From contig JBBQXK010000047.1 of assembly GCA_038209775.1 (NCBI GenBank), forward strand, positions 1 through 29,066: 29,066 bases of DNA, written 5' to 3'. This stretch comes from JBBQXK01 sp038209775 (GTDB lineage: Bacteria > Pseudomonadota > Alphaproteobacteria > Rhodobacterales > Rhodobacteraceae). A program made the position numbers and the translations under genes. The notes beneath the pieces are model-generated. The model was not told the DNA's origin and did no database searches. It saw only the letters and a program-made list of their open reading frames with translations. Below are positions 1 to 8,272 of the stretch, one piece after another (position 1 is the stretch's first letter; every line of letters starts with the position of its first letter).

Positions 1-702
1 GCCAACACCACCTGGACCCTGGTCGAGGACATCGAGCGCCTCCGCGAGCATCTGGGCGTCGAGCAATGGTGCGTGTTCGGCGGCTCCTGGGGTTCGACCC
101 TGGCGCTGGCCTACGCGATCAAATACCCGCACCGCGTTTCCGGCCTGGTGCTGCGCGGTATCTTCCTGCTGACCGATCGCGAGCTGAGCTGGTTCTACCA
201 GGACGGCGCCTCGATGATGTTCCCTGACGCCTGGGAGCGGTTCTGCGCCCCGATCCCGCCGGCCGAGCGCGGCGACATGATCAGCGCCTACCACCGCCGC
301 CTGACCTCCAGCGACCGCCGCGTGCAGGCCCAGGCGGCGGCGGCCTGGAGCCAATGGGAGGGCGACACCATCTCCCTGCGCGGTCCGGAGGCCCGGCCGT
401 CGAAGTTCAACGAGGTTGACTTCGCCGTCGCCTTCGCCCGGATCGAGTGCCACTTCTTCGCCAACAAGGGTTTCTTCGACGAGGACGGCTGGATCCTCAA
501 CAATATCGCCGCCATCCGCGGCATCCCCGGCTGGATCGTCCAGGGCCGCTTCGACGTGGTCACGCCGCTGGAGAGCGCCTGGGCCCTGGGCAAAGCCTGG
601 CCGGAAGCCCGCTTCGAGATCATCTGGGACGCCGGCCACGCGTCCACCGAGCCCGGCATCATCGACGCCCTGGTCAGGGCGACCGACCAGGCGCTGGGTT
701 AG
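1..702 (+). CDS. pip: Proline iminopeptidase, C-terminal part (5' end outside window)
   Basis: This alpha/beta-hydrolase removes N-terminal proline from peptides in the cytoplasm. The reading frame is open from base 1, so the gene starts before the window and about 233 codons are visible. The nucleophile elbow GGSWGS (codons at about 79-96) holds the catalytic serine. Further on, the segments around WEGDTISL and HFFANKGFF are typical of the family cap. The acid residue lies in QGRFDVVTP and the histidine in DAGHASTEPG close to the C-terminus, so the catalytic triad is complete. The stop codon is only 3 bases from the stop of the convergent rodA gene, leaving no room for a separate terminator. 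The missing N-terminus would hold the HGGPG oxyanion motif. Family assignment is firm; substrate is inferred from the family. Confidence 0.9.
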   Translation, partial: ANTTWTLVEDIERLREHLGVEQWCVFGGSWGSTLALAYAIKYPHRVSGLVLRGIFLLTDRELSWFYQDGASMMFPDAWERFCAPIPPAERGDMISAYHRRLTSSDRRVQAQAAAAWSQWEGDTISLRGPEARPSKFNEVDFAVAFARIECHFFANKGFFDEDGWILNNIAAIRGIPGWIVQGRFDVVTPLESAWALGKAWPEARFEIIWDAGHASTEPGIIDALVRATDQALG

Positions 703-705
703 CGC

Positions 706-1875
706 TTACAGAATCCCGCCCCGCCCACTGGTGACTTCGGAGTAGCGGTGCACGCGCACCGACTGCACCAGGCCAAAGCCGACCATCACCGTGATCATCA
801 CCGTGCCGCCCCACGACAGCAGCGGCATCGGCACCCCCACCACCGGGGCCAGACCCATCACCATCGACAGGTTCACCGCGAGGTAGAGAAAGAAGTTGGC
901 ACCGATGCCCAGCACCAGAAGCTGCGAGAAACGGTCCTTGTTCTGCAACGCCGTGACAAAGCAGAAAAAGATGATGAGCGCGTACAGCATCAGCAGCGAA
1001 AACGCGCCGACGAACCCGAATTCCTCGGCCAACGTGGTAAAGATGAAATCGGTGTGCTTTTCGGGCAGAAAGTTCAGACGGCTTTGCGTGCCCTGCATGA
1101 ACCCGCGCCCGGTCCAGCCGCCCGACCCCAGGGCTATCTTGGCCTGAATGATGTTGTAGCCGGCCCCCAGGGGATCGGCGGTGGGGTCAAGGAAGGTGTC
1201 GATGCGGCGGTACTGATAGTCGTGCAGCAACTGCCACGGCGTGCCGCGCGTCAGGAACACCGACGCGATGGCCCCCGCCCCGATTGCGCCCACCACAAGG
1301 AAATACCAGAACGACACCCCCGCCATGAACATCACCGCCGCCCCGCCCAACAGCAACATAAGGGCAGTGCCAAGGTTCGGCTGCATCAGCACAAGGATCG
1401 TCGGCAGCACGATGATGATGACCGGGATCACCACATAGAGGGGCCGCGAGGTTTTCCGCACATCGAGCCAGTCGTAATAGGCGGCCAGCATCATCACGAG
1501 GGTGAACTTCATCATCTCGGACGGTTGCAGCACGATCGGGCCAAGGTCGATCCAGCGCTGCGCGCCCATGCCGACCTTGCCGAAGAACTCGACCACCAGG
1601 AGGAGGATGATGGACACGCCATAGGCCACCCCCGCCATGTTGCGCCAGAACCAGATCGGCACGAAGGCCACGAAGAACATGATGACCATGCCGGCCGCGA
1701 ACCGCTTCATCTGCGGCTCGGCCCATTTCGACAGATCGCCCCCGGCCACCGAATACAGCATCAGGAACCCGACCGACGCGACCGCCGTCAACAGGATCAC
1801 CAGCGCCCAGTTAAGGTGCAGCGCCTTGGCAAGGCCTGCGGGCACGGTCTTGACGCGGTATTCGAGGAAACTCAT
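706..1875 (-). CDS. rodA: Rod shape-determining protein RodA (SEDS peptidoglycan glycosyltransferase)
   Basis: This 389-residue polytopic inner-membrane protein belongs to the SEDS family, which polymerises lipid II into glycan strands during side-wall elongation together with the class B PBP2 encoded just upstream. About ten hydrophobic segments are visible. The family signatures are present: MGAQRWIDLG with LQPSEMMKF, the extracytoplasmic loop GTPWQLLHDYQYRRI, and near the C-terminus LPEKHTDFIF and the Gly/Pro-rich GVPMPLLSWGGT. The length is normal. The ATG start is preceded by GAGGGG, which overlaps the stop codon of mrdA 10 bases upstream, so translation is probably coupled. It is the last gene of the mre operon. 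Confidence 0.96.
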   Translation of the reverse strand: MSFLEYRVKTVPAGLAKALHLNWALVILLTAVASVGFLMLYSVAGGDLSKWAEPQMKRFAAGMVIMFFVAFVPIWFWRNMAGVAYGVSIILLLVVEFFGKVGMGAQRWIDLGPIVLQPSEMMKFTLVMMLAAYYDWLDVRKTSRPLYVVIPVIIIVLPTILVLMQPNLGTALMLLLGGAAVMFMAGVSFWYFLVVGAIGAGAIASVFLTRGTPWQLLHDYQYRRIDTFLDPTADPLGAGYNIIQAKIALGSGGWTGRGFMQGTQSRLNFLPEKHTDFIFTTLAEEFGFVGAFSLLMLYALIIFFCFVTALQNKDRFSQLLVLGIGANFFLYLAVNLSMVMGLAPVVGVPMPLLSWGGTVMITVMVGFGLVQSVRVHRYSEVTSGRGGIL

Positions 1876-1885
1876 GTCGGGCCCC

Positions 1886-3826
1886 TCATGCGCGGGTCAG
1901 AACGGGGGGGCCGCCTTCGGGCGGGCGCAGGGGCAGTTCGCGGTGCATCGTCTCGATCCGGTTGCGCTGGGCGGCCGGGTAGGCCGACAAGGGCGGGATG
2001 CCGCCGGTGAGGGCGCACAAGAGGACGTCGCGGGCCACCGGGGCGGCGGCCAGCGACCCGCCACCGCCATGTTCCACCACCACGACCACCGCATACTTCG
2101 GCTTGTCGTAGGGCGCATAGCAGACGTACAGCGCATGGTCGCGCCGGTTCCAGGGCAGTTGGTCATTCTTGGTCACGCCGCGCGCGCGTTCGGCGGCGCT
2201 GATGTTGCGCACCTGACTGGTGCCCGATTTGCCCGCCATCCGCATCGATGCGTCCACGATGCGCGAGCCATAGCCCGTACCGCGCTGGCTGTTTGCAACG
2301 TCGAACATGCCGCTGCGCACGGCGGCCAGATGGTCGGGGTTCAGGCCCAGATCGGCGGCCTCGGCCACCGGCACGGGTTCATCGTTGACCATGTGGATCA
2401 GACGCGGCACCACGGCGCGCCCCGATGCAAGCCGTGCCGTCATCACCGCCAGTTGCAGGGGCGAGGTCAGCACATAGCCCTGCCCGATGGACGCGTTCAC
2501 CGTATCGCCGATGCGCCAGTCCTGCTTGTATCGGTCCTGTTTCCATGCCTTGTCGGGCATCAGCCCGTCGGTGATCGCCGACATCGGCAGGTCGTGGCGC
2601 ATGCCCATCCCCAGCCGCCGCCCCATCGCCGCGATGTTGTCGATCCCGGCCTTGAGCGAGATGTCGTAATAGAACACGTCGCAGCTTTCGGTTAGTGACC
2701 GCGCCAGATCGACAGTGCCATGGCCGCCCCCCTTCCAGCAGGCGAAACGCCGGCCGCCGACCTCGTAATACCCCGGGCAGCGGACGGACGTTGACGAAGT
2801 GATCGCGCCCGCCTCCAGTGCCGCCAGCGCCGTCACCATCTTGAACGTCGATCCGGGGGGATAGGCGCCCTGTACCGCCTTGTTGGCCAAGGGGCGGTGG
2901 TCGTTTTCGGTCAGCGTGTTGTAATCCTTGTGCGAAATGCCGCGCACGAACAGGTTCGGGTCGAACGAGGGTGACGATATGCAGGCGATAAGGTCGCCGT
3001 TGGTCACATCCATCACCACGATGGCCGCACTTTCCTGACCGATCCGCGCCTGCGCATAGTTCTGCACGACGGCGTCGATGGTCAGCCGGATGTTGCCACC
3101 GGCGATGCCCTCTTCGCGGTCAAGTTCGCGCATGACGCGGCCGGTCACGTTCACCTCGACGCGGCGGTGGCCGGCCGATCCGCGCAGCGTGTCCTCCATC
3201 CACAATTCGGTGCCGATCTTGCCGATCTGGAATTTCGGGGTCTGCAGCAGCGGGTCGGGCGTTTCCAGCTTTTCCAGATCGCGGTCGCTGACGGGGCCGA
3301 CATAGCCCACCACATGCGCGAAATCGGTATCGCGGGGATAGACGCGGGACAGGCCCACCTCGGGCGACACGCCGGGCAGGGCGGGGGCGTTCAGCGCGAC
3401 CGTGGACACATCTTCCCAAGGCAGGCGGTCGGCCACGATGATCGGCAGGGGGCTGCGCTTGCGCGCCTCTTTCAGGGCGCGCTCCATATCCTCGGGGGAA
3501 ATCGGGATGATCCCGGCCAGCCGGTGCAGCACATCCTCGGCATCGCCCGCATCTTCGCGGCTGATGACGACGCGGTAGTTCTGTTCGTTGCCCGCGATCA
3601 GCTTGCCATTGCGGTCATAGATCAGGCCGCGCGCGGGCGGGATCAGGCGGATCGACACGCGGTTGTCTTCGGCCAGAAGGCGGAACTCATCGGCCTTTTC
3701 CACCTGCAGATAGCGCATCCGGGTGCCCAGCACCGCAACCATCGCCGTCATCGCGCCGCCCAACAGCAGGCTGCGCCGGGTGATGGCACGCGCGCTGTCT
3801 TCGGTATCGCGGGATGATCGTCTCAC
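1886..3826 (-). CDS. mrdA: Penicillin-binding protein 2, elongasome transpeptidase
   Basis: This 646-residue class B PBP cross-links peptidoglycan in the periplasm during rod elongation, as partner of RodA. An N-terminal cytoplasmic stretch is followed by a single membrane anchor at about residues 20-38. The pedestal domain carries RGLIYDRNG. The transpeptidase domain shows the active-site serine in YPPGSTFKM, the second motif in the SESCD region, and the KSG triad in MAGKSGTSQV. The start is a GTG whose GTGA overlaps the mreD stop by 4 bases, the usual coupled arrangement. The C-terminal tail (about 40 residues after the last fold element) is Pro/Arg-rich. The mre context excludes the division paralogue FtsI. 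Confidence 0.95.
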   Translation of the reverse strand: MRRSSRDTEDSARAITRRSLLLGGAMTAMVAVLGTRMRYLQVEKADEFRLLAEDNRVSIRLIPPARGLIYDRNGKLIAGNEQNYRVVISREDAGDAEDVLHRLAGIIPISPEDMERALKEARKRSPLPIIVADRLPWEDVSTVALNAPALPGVSPEVGLSRVYPRDTDFAHVVGYVGPVSDRDLEKLETPDPLLQTPKFQIGKIGTELWMEDTLRGSAGHRRVEVNVTGRVMRELDREEGIAGGNIRLTIDAVVQNYAQARIGQESAAIVVMDVTNGDLIACISSPSFDPNLFVRGISHKDYNTLTENDHRPLANKAVQGAYPPGSTFKMVTALAALEAGAITSSTSVRCPGYYEVGGRRFACWKGGGHGTVDLARSLTESCDVFYYDISLKAGIDNIAAMGRRLGMGMRHDLPMSAITDGLMPDKAWKQDRYKQDWRIGDTVNASIGQGYVLTSPLQLAVMTARLASGRAVVPRLIHMVNDEPVPVAEAADLGLNPDHLAAVRSGMFDVANSQRGTGYGSRIVDASMRMAGKSGTSQVRNISAAERARGVTKNDQLPWNRRDHALYVCYAPYDKPKYAVVVVVEHGGGGSLAAAPVARDVLLCALTGGIPPLSAYPAAQRNRIETMHRELPLRPPEGGPPVLTRA

Positions 3827-4362
3827 AGCCGTCTCCCGAAGGCGTCAACTTCGCCGGTTAGGGGTTTGCGCAGGCCGATGGCTGCGTGCAGCGCCCCGGC
3901 CACAAACGGATAGCACAGGATCGACATGGCCGTCTGCGCAAAGGCATAGCCGAAAGCGGGCTGGTCCAGAAAGGCCAGCCCCAGGATCAGGCGGTACGCC
4001 GCCAGCATCGCAAACATGACGGTGCCGATCAGGAACCATTCGGGCAGGAACCCCAATTCACGCGTCAGGGCCGACCGCGAGCGCAGGAATTCGGTCGCGA
4101 TGACCACGATGGCTGCCCAGAGGCCGGGCGGGCGCATCAGGATCAGATCCTCGATCAGGACGATCCCGGCGATCAGCAGGGCCGGCAGATAGTCGGGCCG
4201 CCGCGTCACCCAGGCCAGCATCAGGCACAGCATCAGGTCCGGCCCGGGCCAAGACCCCGCCGACCCGCCAATGGGCAGAAGGCGGATGAACAGGATCACC
4301 ATCGCGATACCCGCAAAGGTTGCCCGGTAAAGCCACAGGCGTGCGGCGACCGGATCAACCAT
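3823..4362 (-). CDS. mreD: Rod shape-determining protein MreD
   Basis: MreD is a small integral membrane subunit of the elongasome that binds MreC. The 179-residue protein has about five hydrophobic segments, for example WLYRATFAGIAMVILFIRLL and LIAGIVLIEDLILMRP. Sequence conservation in this family is low, so the call rests on length, topology and its fixed position between mreC and mrdA. I chose the ATG at 4362, preceded by AAGGTGG at good spacing, over a GTG three codons earlier. With this start it overlaps the end of mreC by 8 bases and its stop overlaps the mrdA start by 4 bases, which indicates a single coupled transcript. Confidence 0.87.
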   Translation of the reverse strand: MVDPVAARLWLYRATFAGIAMVILFIRLLPIGGSAGSWPGPDLMLCLMLAWVTRRPDYLPALLIAGIVLIEDLILMRPPGLWAAIVVIATEFLRSRSALTRELGFLPEWFLIGTVMFAMLAAYRLILGLAFLDQPAFGYAFAQTAMSILCYPFVAGALHAAIGLRKPLTGEVDAFGRRL

Positions 4363-5341
4363 CGCCGCCACCTTCGGATTCGGCGTCGGGGGCCGCGTCG
4401 GGGGATGGGGCCGACGCGCCCGAGGTTGCAGCGTCGCCCTCGGGCCCCGGTTCGGCGGCGGCCTGTGGTTGCGGTGGTGCCACCGGTTCGGCGATCAGGC
4501 CGCCAGGATCGGTGATCGGCTCAATCTCGTGGCTGCGCAGGACGCGCAGAAACTCCAGCCGCTCGTAGTCCGCCGACAGGCGCACGCGCAACCGCCGGTC
4601 AGACCCTTGCGCCACCTGTCCCACCAAAAGGCCCGCCGGAAATACCTTGCCGTCGCCGCTGGTCACCACCTGATCGCCGGGGCGCACAAGGTCGGGATTC
4701 TCCAGAAACTCCAAGGGGGGGGCGGGGGTGTTGTCACCGGATAACAATGCCTTCTGGCCCGAAGGTTGCACGGTCACCGGGATGCGGCTGTTCGAATCGT
4801 TCAACAGGATCACCCGCGCCGTGCGTTCGCCCACGCCCGCGATGCGCCCCACCAGCCCGATCCCGTCCATCGTGGCCCAGCCGTCACGGATGCCGTCGCG
4901 CGTGCCGACGTTCAACAGCACCGACTGGCGGAACGGTGACCCCGCATCGGCCAGAACCACCCCCGTCACATGCGTCAGCTTGGGGTCCATCCGCACCTGG
5001 TTGAGGTCCATCAGGCGGGCGTTCTTCTGTTCCAGTTGCAGGGCGGCCTCTTTCCACGCCTTCATCTGCTGCAACTCGCGGCGCAGTTCCTGGTTCTGTT
5101 CGTAGATGCGGGTGTAGGACTGGAAATCCTCGAACATCCCGACGACGCGCGTGACCGGCACCAACGCCCAGTCGAACGACGGCACGACAGTGTCCACCAG
5201 CGCTGTGCGGAAACGTTCCACGCGGGGGCTGTCGATACGCCACAACAGGAACAGCGATATCAACAGGATGACAAGAATACCCACCAGCACCCGCCGCAGC
5301 GGCTGGACGAAATCTTCCGGCGATGCGGGTTTCCGGGCCAA
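4355..5341 (-). CDS. mreC: Rod shape-determining protein MreC
   Basis: MreC is a bitopic periplasmic scaffold that links MreB filaments to PBP2/RodA. The 328-residue product has one membrane helix at about residues 18-35. A periplasmic coiled coil follows (about 80-115, through QNQELRRELQQMKAWKEA), and then the two beta-barrel subdomains with VLLNVGTRDGIRDGWATMDG and VGRIAGVGERTARVILLNDSNSRIPV. The last about 50 residues are a low-complexity Pro/Ala/Glu/Ser tail. The start codon is TTG, preceded by GAGGA at 6-base spacing; no better ATG exists in frame. The gap to mreB is 20 bases. Confidence 0.93.
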   Translation of the reverse strand: MARKPASPEDFVQPLRRVLVGILVILLISLFLLWRIDSPRVERFRTALVDTVVPSFDWALVPVTRVVGMFEDFQSYTRIYEQNQELRRELQQMKAWKEAALQLEQKNARLMDLNQVRMDPKLTHVTGVVLADAGSPFRQSVLLNVGTRDGIRDGWATMDGIGLVGRIAGVGERTARVILLNDSNSRIPVTVQPSGQKALLSGDNTPAPPLEFLENPDLVRPGDQVVTSGDGKVFPAGLLVGQVAQGSDRRLRVRLSADYERLEFLRVLRSHEIEPITDPGGLIAEPVAPPQPQAAAEPGPEGDAATSGASAPSPDAAPDAESEGGGDG

Positions 5342-5361
5342 GGGCAGTCCTCTGCCGGGGG

Positions 5362-6399
5362 TCAGCTGTCGTAGTCGATGACGTGACGCAATTGTTTCTC
5401 ATATTCCAGCGCCTTGCCAGTGCCGAGCGCTACACAATTCAGTGGCTCGTTGGCGACGCTGATCGACAGGCCGGTCTGTTCGCGCAAGGCAAGGTCCAGA
5501 TCGCCCAACAGCGCCCCCCCCCCGGTCAGCATCACGCCCCGGTCGACGATGTCGGCGGCAAGGTCGGGCGGTGTCGCTTCCAAGGCCTGCATAACGGCAT
5601 CGCAGATCTGCTGCACGGGTTCGGCAAGCGCCTCGGCCACCTGCGCCTGATTGATCTCGGTTTCCTTAGGCACGCCGTTCAACAGATCGCGCCCACGGAT
5701 ATGCAGCGAGGTGCCGCGCCCGTCGTCGGGCATCCGGGCGGTGCCGATGCTGGTCTTGATCCGCTCGGCAGTCGATTCGCCGATCAACAGGTTCTGATGA
5801 CGGCGCAGATAGTTGATGATCGCCTCGTCCATCCGGTCGCCGCCGACGCGGACGCTGCGGGCATAGACGATGTCGCCCAGGCTGAGGACAGCAACTTCGG
5901 TAGTCCCCCCGCCGATGTCCACCACCATGTTGCCGGTCGGATCGGTGATCGGCATTCCCGCCCCGATGGCCGCCGCGATGGGTTCTGAAATCAGCCCTGC
6001 CCGCCGCGCGCCGGCCGACAACACCGACTGGCGGATCGCGCGTTTCTCCACCGGGGTGGCGCCGTAGGGCACGCAGACGATGATCTTGGGTTTGGAAAAG
6101 GTGGTCCGCTTGTGGACCTTGCGGATGAAATGCTTGATCATCTCCTCGGCGGTGTCGAAATCAGCGATGACCCCGTCGCGCATCGGGCGGATCGCCTGGA
6201 TGCTGCCGGGGGTGCGGCCCAGCATCAGCTTTGCATCTTCGCCCACCGCCAGGACCTGCTTCTTGCCGTCCTTGATGTGATAGGCCACGACCGACGGCTC
6301 ATTCAGCACGATCCCCTTGCCGCGCACGTAGACAAGCGTGTTGGCGGTGCCAAGGTCGATGGCCATATCCGACGAGAAAAGCCCCGAAAGTATCGACAT
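5362..6399 (-). CDS. mreB: Actin-like rod shape-determining protein MreB
   Basis: MreB is a cytoplasmic bacterial actin that forms short membrane-bound filaments and organises the wall-elongation machinery. The 345-residue protein begins MSILSGLFSSDMAIDLGT, where DLGTANT is the phosphate-1 motif. NMVVDIGGGTTEVAV is the phosphate-2 motif, and VMLTGGGALLGDLD is the adenosine motif. The open frame continues about 300 codons upstream, but that extension is antisense to the SDR gene and has no coding character, so the ATG at 6399 is chosen. It is the first gene of the mre operon. The 253-base divergent spacer to the SDR gene must hold its promoter. Confidence 0.97.
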   Translation of the reverse strand: MSILSGLFSSDMAIDLGTANTLVYVRGKGIVLNEPSVVAYHIKDGKKQVLAVGEDAKLMLGRTPGSIQAIRPMRDGVIADFDTAEEMIKHFIRKVHKRTTFSKPKIIVCVPYGATPVEKRAIRQSVLSAGARRAGLISEPIAAAIGAGMPITDPTGNMVVDIGGGTTEVAVLSLGDIVYARSVRVGGDRMDEAIINYLRRHQNLLIGESTAERIKTSIGTARMPDDGRGTSLHIRGRDLLNGVPKETEINQAQVAEALAEPVQQICDAVMQALEATPPDLAADIVDRGVMLTGGGALLGDLDLALREQTGLSISVANEPLNCVALGTGKALEYEKQLRHVIDYDS

Positions 6400-6465
6400 G
6401 GATTGCGTTGTCCCGTTCCGAATGCGTGGCCACCCGCGACTCGATGGGCGCAGGGAAGACGCGAT

Positions 6466-6494
6466 GCTATAAGCGCGGGGGCAGTCAAGCAAAA
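6466..6494 (-). promoter_or_regulatory. Possible promoter of the mre operon
   Basis: On the minus strand TATAGC (6466-6471) lies 17 bases after TTTTGC (6489-6494), about 65 bases before the mreB ATG. The -35 match is weak and nothing else supports it. The remainder of the 6400-6652 spacer, which separates divergent mreB and the SDR gene, shows no small gene or strong hairpin. Confidence 0.3.
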
Positions 6495-6652
6495 GGACCA
6501 ACTGGACGCGGTTGCGCGGGTTGCCGCTTGAGTTGGCAGGCCGGCAAGGCCAGATTGTTCGGAAAACAGAACTTTTTTGCCATAGGCCATGTCCGGCGGC
6601 CTCTGAAATGCGGAAAAAGGTAAAGGCGAAAATTCTTTGGATGGAGATGGGA

Positions 6653-7423
6653 ATGATCGGTCTTGAAGGGCGCGTGGCGCTGGTGACGGGCTGTGGCAGC
6701 GCGGATGGGATCGGTTTTGCCATCGCGCGGGCGCTGGTCGGGGCCGGGGGACAGGTGGCGGTGACCGCCACAACCGCCCGCATCCATGACCGCCGCGCCG
6801 AACTTGGGGCTGCATTCGCCGGTCTAGCGGACCTGACCGTGCCGTCTGAGGTCGCCCGGCTGTTCGCCGAGGTGCGGGCGGCGCTGGGGCCGGTCGAGGT
6901 GCTGGTGAACAATGCGGGCATGGTGCAGACCGGGCGGCCCTTGCGGCGGTCGGGGGTTGACGGGCTGACGGATGCGACATGGGCCGCACACCTTGCGATG
7001 AACGTGACCACCACATTCCACTGCATCCGCGAAAGCCTGCCCGACATGCGCGCCGCCGCCTGGGGCCGGATCGTCAACATATCGTCCATCACCGGCCCGA
7101 TCACCGCTATCGCGGGTTCATCCGGATATGCCACCGCGAAGGCCGCCGTGACCGGACTGACCCGTGCGACGGCACTGGAGAACGCCCAGTACGGGATCAC
7201 CTGCAATGCTGTCCTGCCGGGATGGATCACCACGGGTTCATCCTCACCGCGCGAGGTCCGCGCGGGGCGCGCCAGCCCCTCGCGCCGGTCGGGCACACCG
7301 GATGAAGTCGCGGCCTGCGCCCTGTTCCTGGCCAGCGGACCCGCATCTTATGTCAACGGGGCCATGCTGGTGGTCGATGGCGCGAACAGCCTGATCGAGC
7401 TAAAGGGGGCGGGTGCATTCTGA
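6653..7423 (+). CDS. Short-chain dehydrogenase/reductase (SDR) family oxidoreductase
   Basis: This classical SDR of 256 residues is predicted to be a soluble NAD(P)-dependent oxidoreductase. Residues 12-21 (TGCGSADGIG) form the dinucleotide-binding loop, 86-89 is NNAG, the catalytic serine sits near 145 in NISSITG, and Tyr159/Lys163 make the YxxxK pair. The C-terminal half has the usual NAVLPGWI and the closing YVNGAMLVVDGA. Three in-frame ATGs lie at 6641, 6647 and 6653; the third follows GGAG at proper spacing and gives the usual N-terminus (MIGLEGRVALVTG). Substrate is not deducible. A gene for a possible nuclease-like protein follows after 17 bases, so the two are probably co-transcribed. 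Confidence 0.9.
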   Translation: MIGLEGRVALVTGCGSADGIGFAIARALVGAGGQVAVTATTARIHDRRAELGAAFAGLADLTVPSEVARLFAEVRAALGPVEVLVNNAGMVQTGRPLRRSGVDGLTDATWAAHLAMNVTTTFHCIRESLPDMRAAAWGRIVNISSITGPITAIAGSSGYATAKAAVTGLTRATALENAQYGITCNAVLPGWITTGSSSPREVRAGRASPSRRSGTPDEVAACALFLASGPASYVNGAMLVVDGANSLIELKGAGAF

Positions 7424-7440
7424 TCGACGAAAGACCTGCC

Positions 7441-8184
7441 ATGACGCGTTTTCTTCCCGGCCTGCCCGCTGATCTGATCGAGACCCTCTTGCGCCGCTCG
7501 CCGGGCAGCGAGTTTGCGACGGGCAAGTTCGACAACCCGGATTCGTCGGCGGCCCTTGCGGCCAACGCCTTTGGCCGGTTCCTCGACCACCCCCGCGACC
7601 TGCCGCCCCTGCCGGGCGTGCCGATGGGCCAGCCCGAAGATGTGACCATCGAGGCCGAGATGCGCTTTCCCTGGTCAGGCGGCACCCACCCCTGGCTGGA
7701 TGCCGCCGTGACGACGGCCACCACGCTGGTGGGCATCGAGAGCAAACGGTACGAACCGTTTCGTCCTGGCAAACAGATTGTCTTCTCCGACGCTTACGAA
7801 AAGCGAGACTGGGGTCCGGGCCTTGCCCGCACAAACGCCCTGCGCCGCCGCCTGATCGCGGGTGAGGCGGTGTTCCGGCACCTTGATGCGGCGCAACTGG
7901 TGAAACACATCTGCGGCCTGCGGACCCAAGGTGTGAAACGCGGCAAGGGGGCGGTGCTGGTGTATCTGCATGCCGAACCGCCGCTCTGGTCGTCGGGCAA
8001 ACCGCTTGACCCCGCCGCGTTTGCCCGCCACCGGACCGAGATCGACCGCTTCGCCGCCGACATCCGGGGCGACGACGTGGTGTTCATCGCCCTGCGCTGG
8101 GCCGACCTTCTGGCCCAATGGCGCACCAGCCGCACTCTTGGCCCACATGCCAAAGCCCTTGAAGATCGCTTCGGAACTCTTTGA
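7441..8184 (+). CDS. Uncharacterised protein with PD-(D/E)XK nuclease-like motif
   Basis: I do not recognise a named family for this 247-residue soluble protein. Its centre reads PWLDAAV (Asp87), then about a dozen mostly hydrophobic residues, then GIESKRYEPF (Glu100, Lys102). That D-x12-ExK spacing on a hydrophobic strand is the core pattern of the PD-(D/E)XK nuclease fold. An acidic residue ahead of it (EAEMRF, 71-73) and a following helix with QLVKH (about 156-160) would fit. Such folds occur in restriction and repair enzymes, but also in inactive relatives. There is no signal peptide or membrane segment. The start has only a weak ribosome site. Function in nucleic-acid cleavage is an inference from the motif alone. 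Confidence 0.6.
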   Translation: MTRFLPGLPADLIETLLRRSPGSEFATGKFDNPDSSAALAANAFGRFLDHPRDLPPLPGVPMGQPEDVTIEAEMRFPWSGGTHPWLDAAVTTATTLVGIESKRYEPFRPGKQIVFSDAYEKRDWGPGLARTNALRRRLIAGEAVFRHLDAAQLVKHICGLRTQGVKRGKGAVLVYLHAEPPLWSSGKPLDPAAFARHRTEIDRFAADIRGDDVVFIALRWADLLAQWRTSRTLGPHAKALEDRFGTL

Positions 8185-8194
8185 TCTTCGTGTT

Positions 8195-8250
8195 TCTTCT
8201 TTGCAGAAATACTCCACGGGGGGTGCGGGGGGTGTGAAACCCCCCGCTCC
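8195..8250 (-). repeat. Dispersed hairpin repeat, copy A (3' of leuA)
   Basis: Bases 8214-8250, read on the minus strand, are identical over 37 bases to 23975-24011 on the plus strand. The core is a 9-bp perfect hairpin (arms 8225-8233 and 8239-8247, loop of 5), followed by a second C-run and then an AT-rich tail of the form GTATTTCTGCAAAGAA. It begins 22 bases after the leuA stop in leuA's sense orientation and separates convergent leuA and the 7441-8184 gene. A transcript-end or stability role is likely, but there is no U-run directly after the hairpin. Confidence 0.75.
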
Positions 8251-8272
8251 GGCAGATCAGCCGGGCACGACA

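Noticed and set aside
1..702. Possible foreign origin or assembly junction at the proline iminopeptidase fragment, given its 3-base distance to rodA
   Set aside because: Composition and codon use look compatible with the rest; close convergent ends also occur at photolyase/aroA, so nothing requires a junction.
748..2010. 420-codon plus-strand open frame antisense to rodA
   Set aside because: Its His/Arg/Gln-rich translation is typical of the reverse frame of a GC-rich gene; rodA on the other strand has full family motifs.
6537..6566. TTGAGT-17-CAGATT as promoter of the 6653 SDR gene
   Set aside because: Both boxes are poor and there is no further support; mentioned only because the spacing is right.
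5362..7296. MreB as a 644-residue protein
   Set aside because: The extra N-terminal 299 codons are antisense to the SDR gene; the ATG at 6399 gives the conserved MreB N-terminus.
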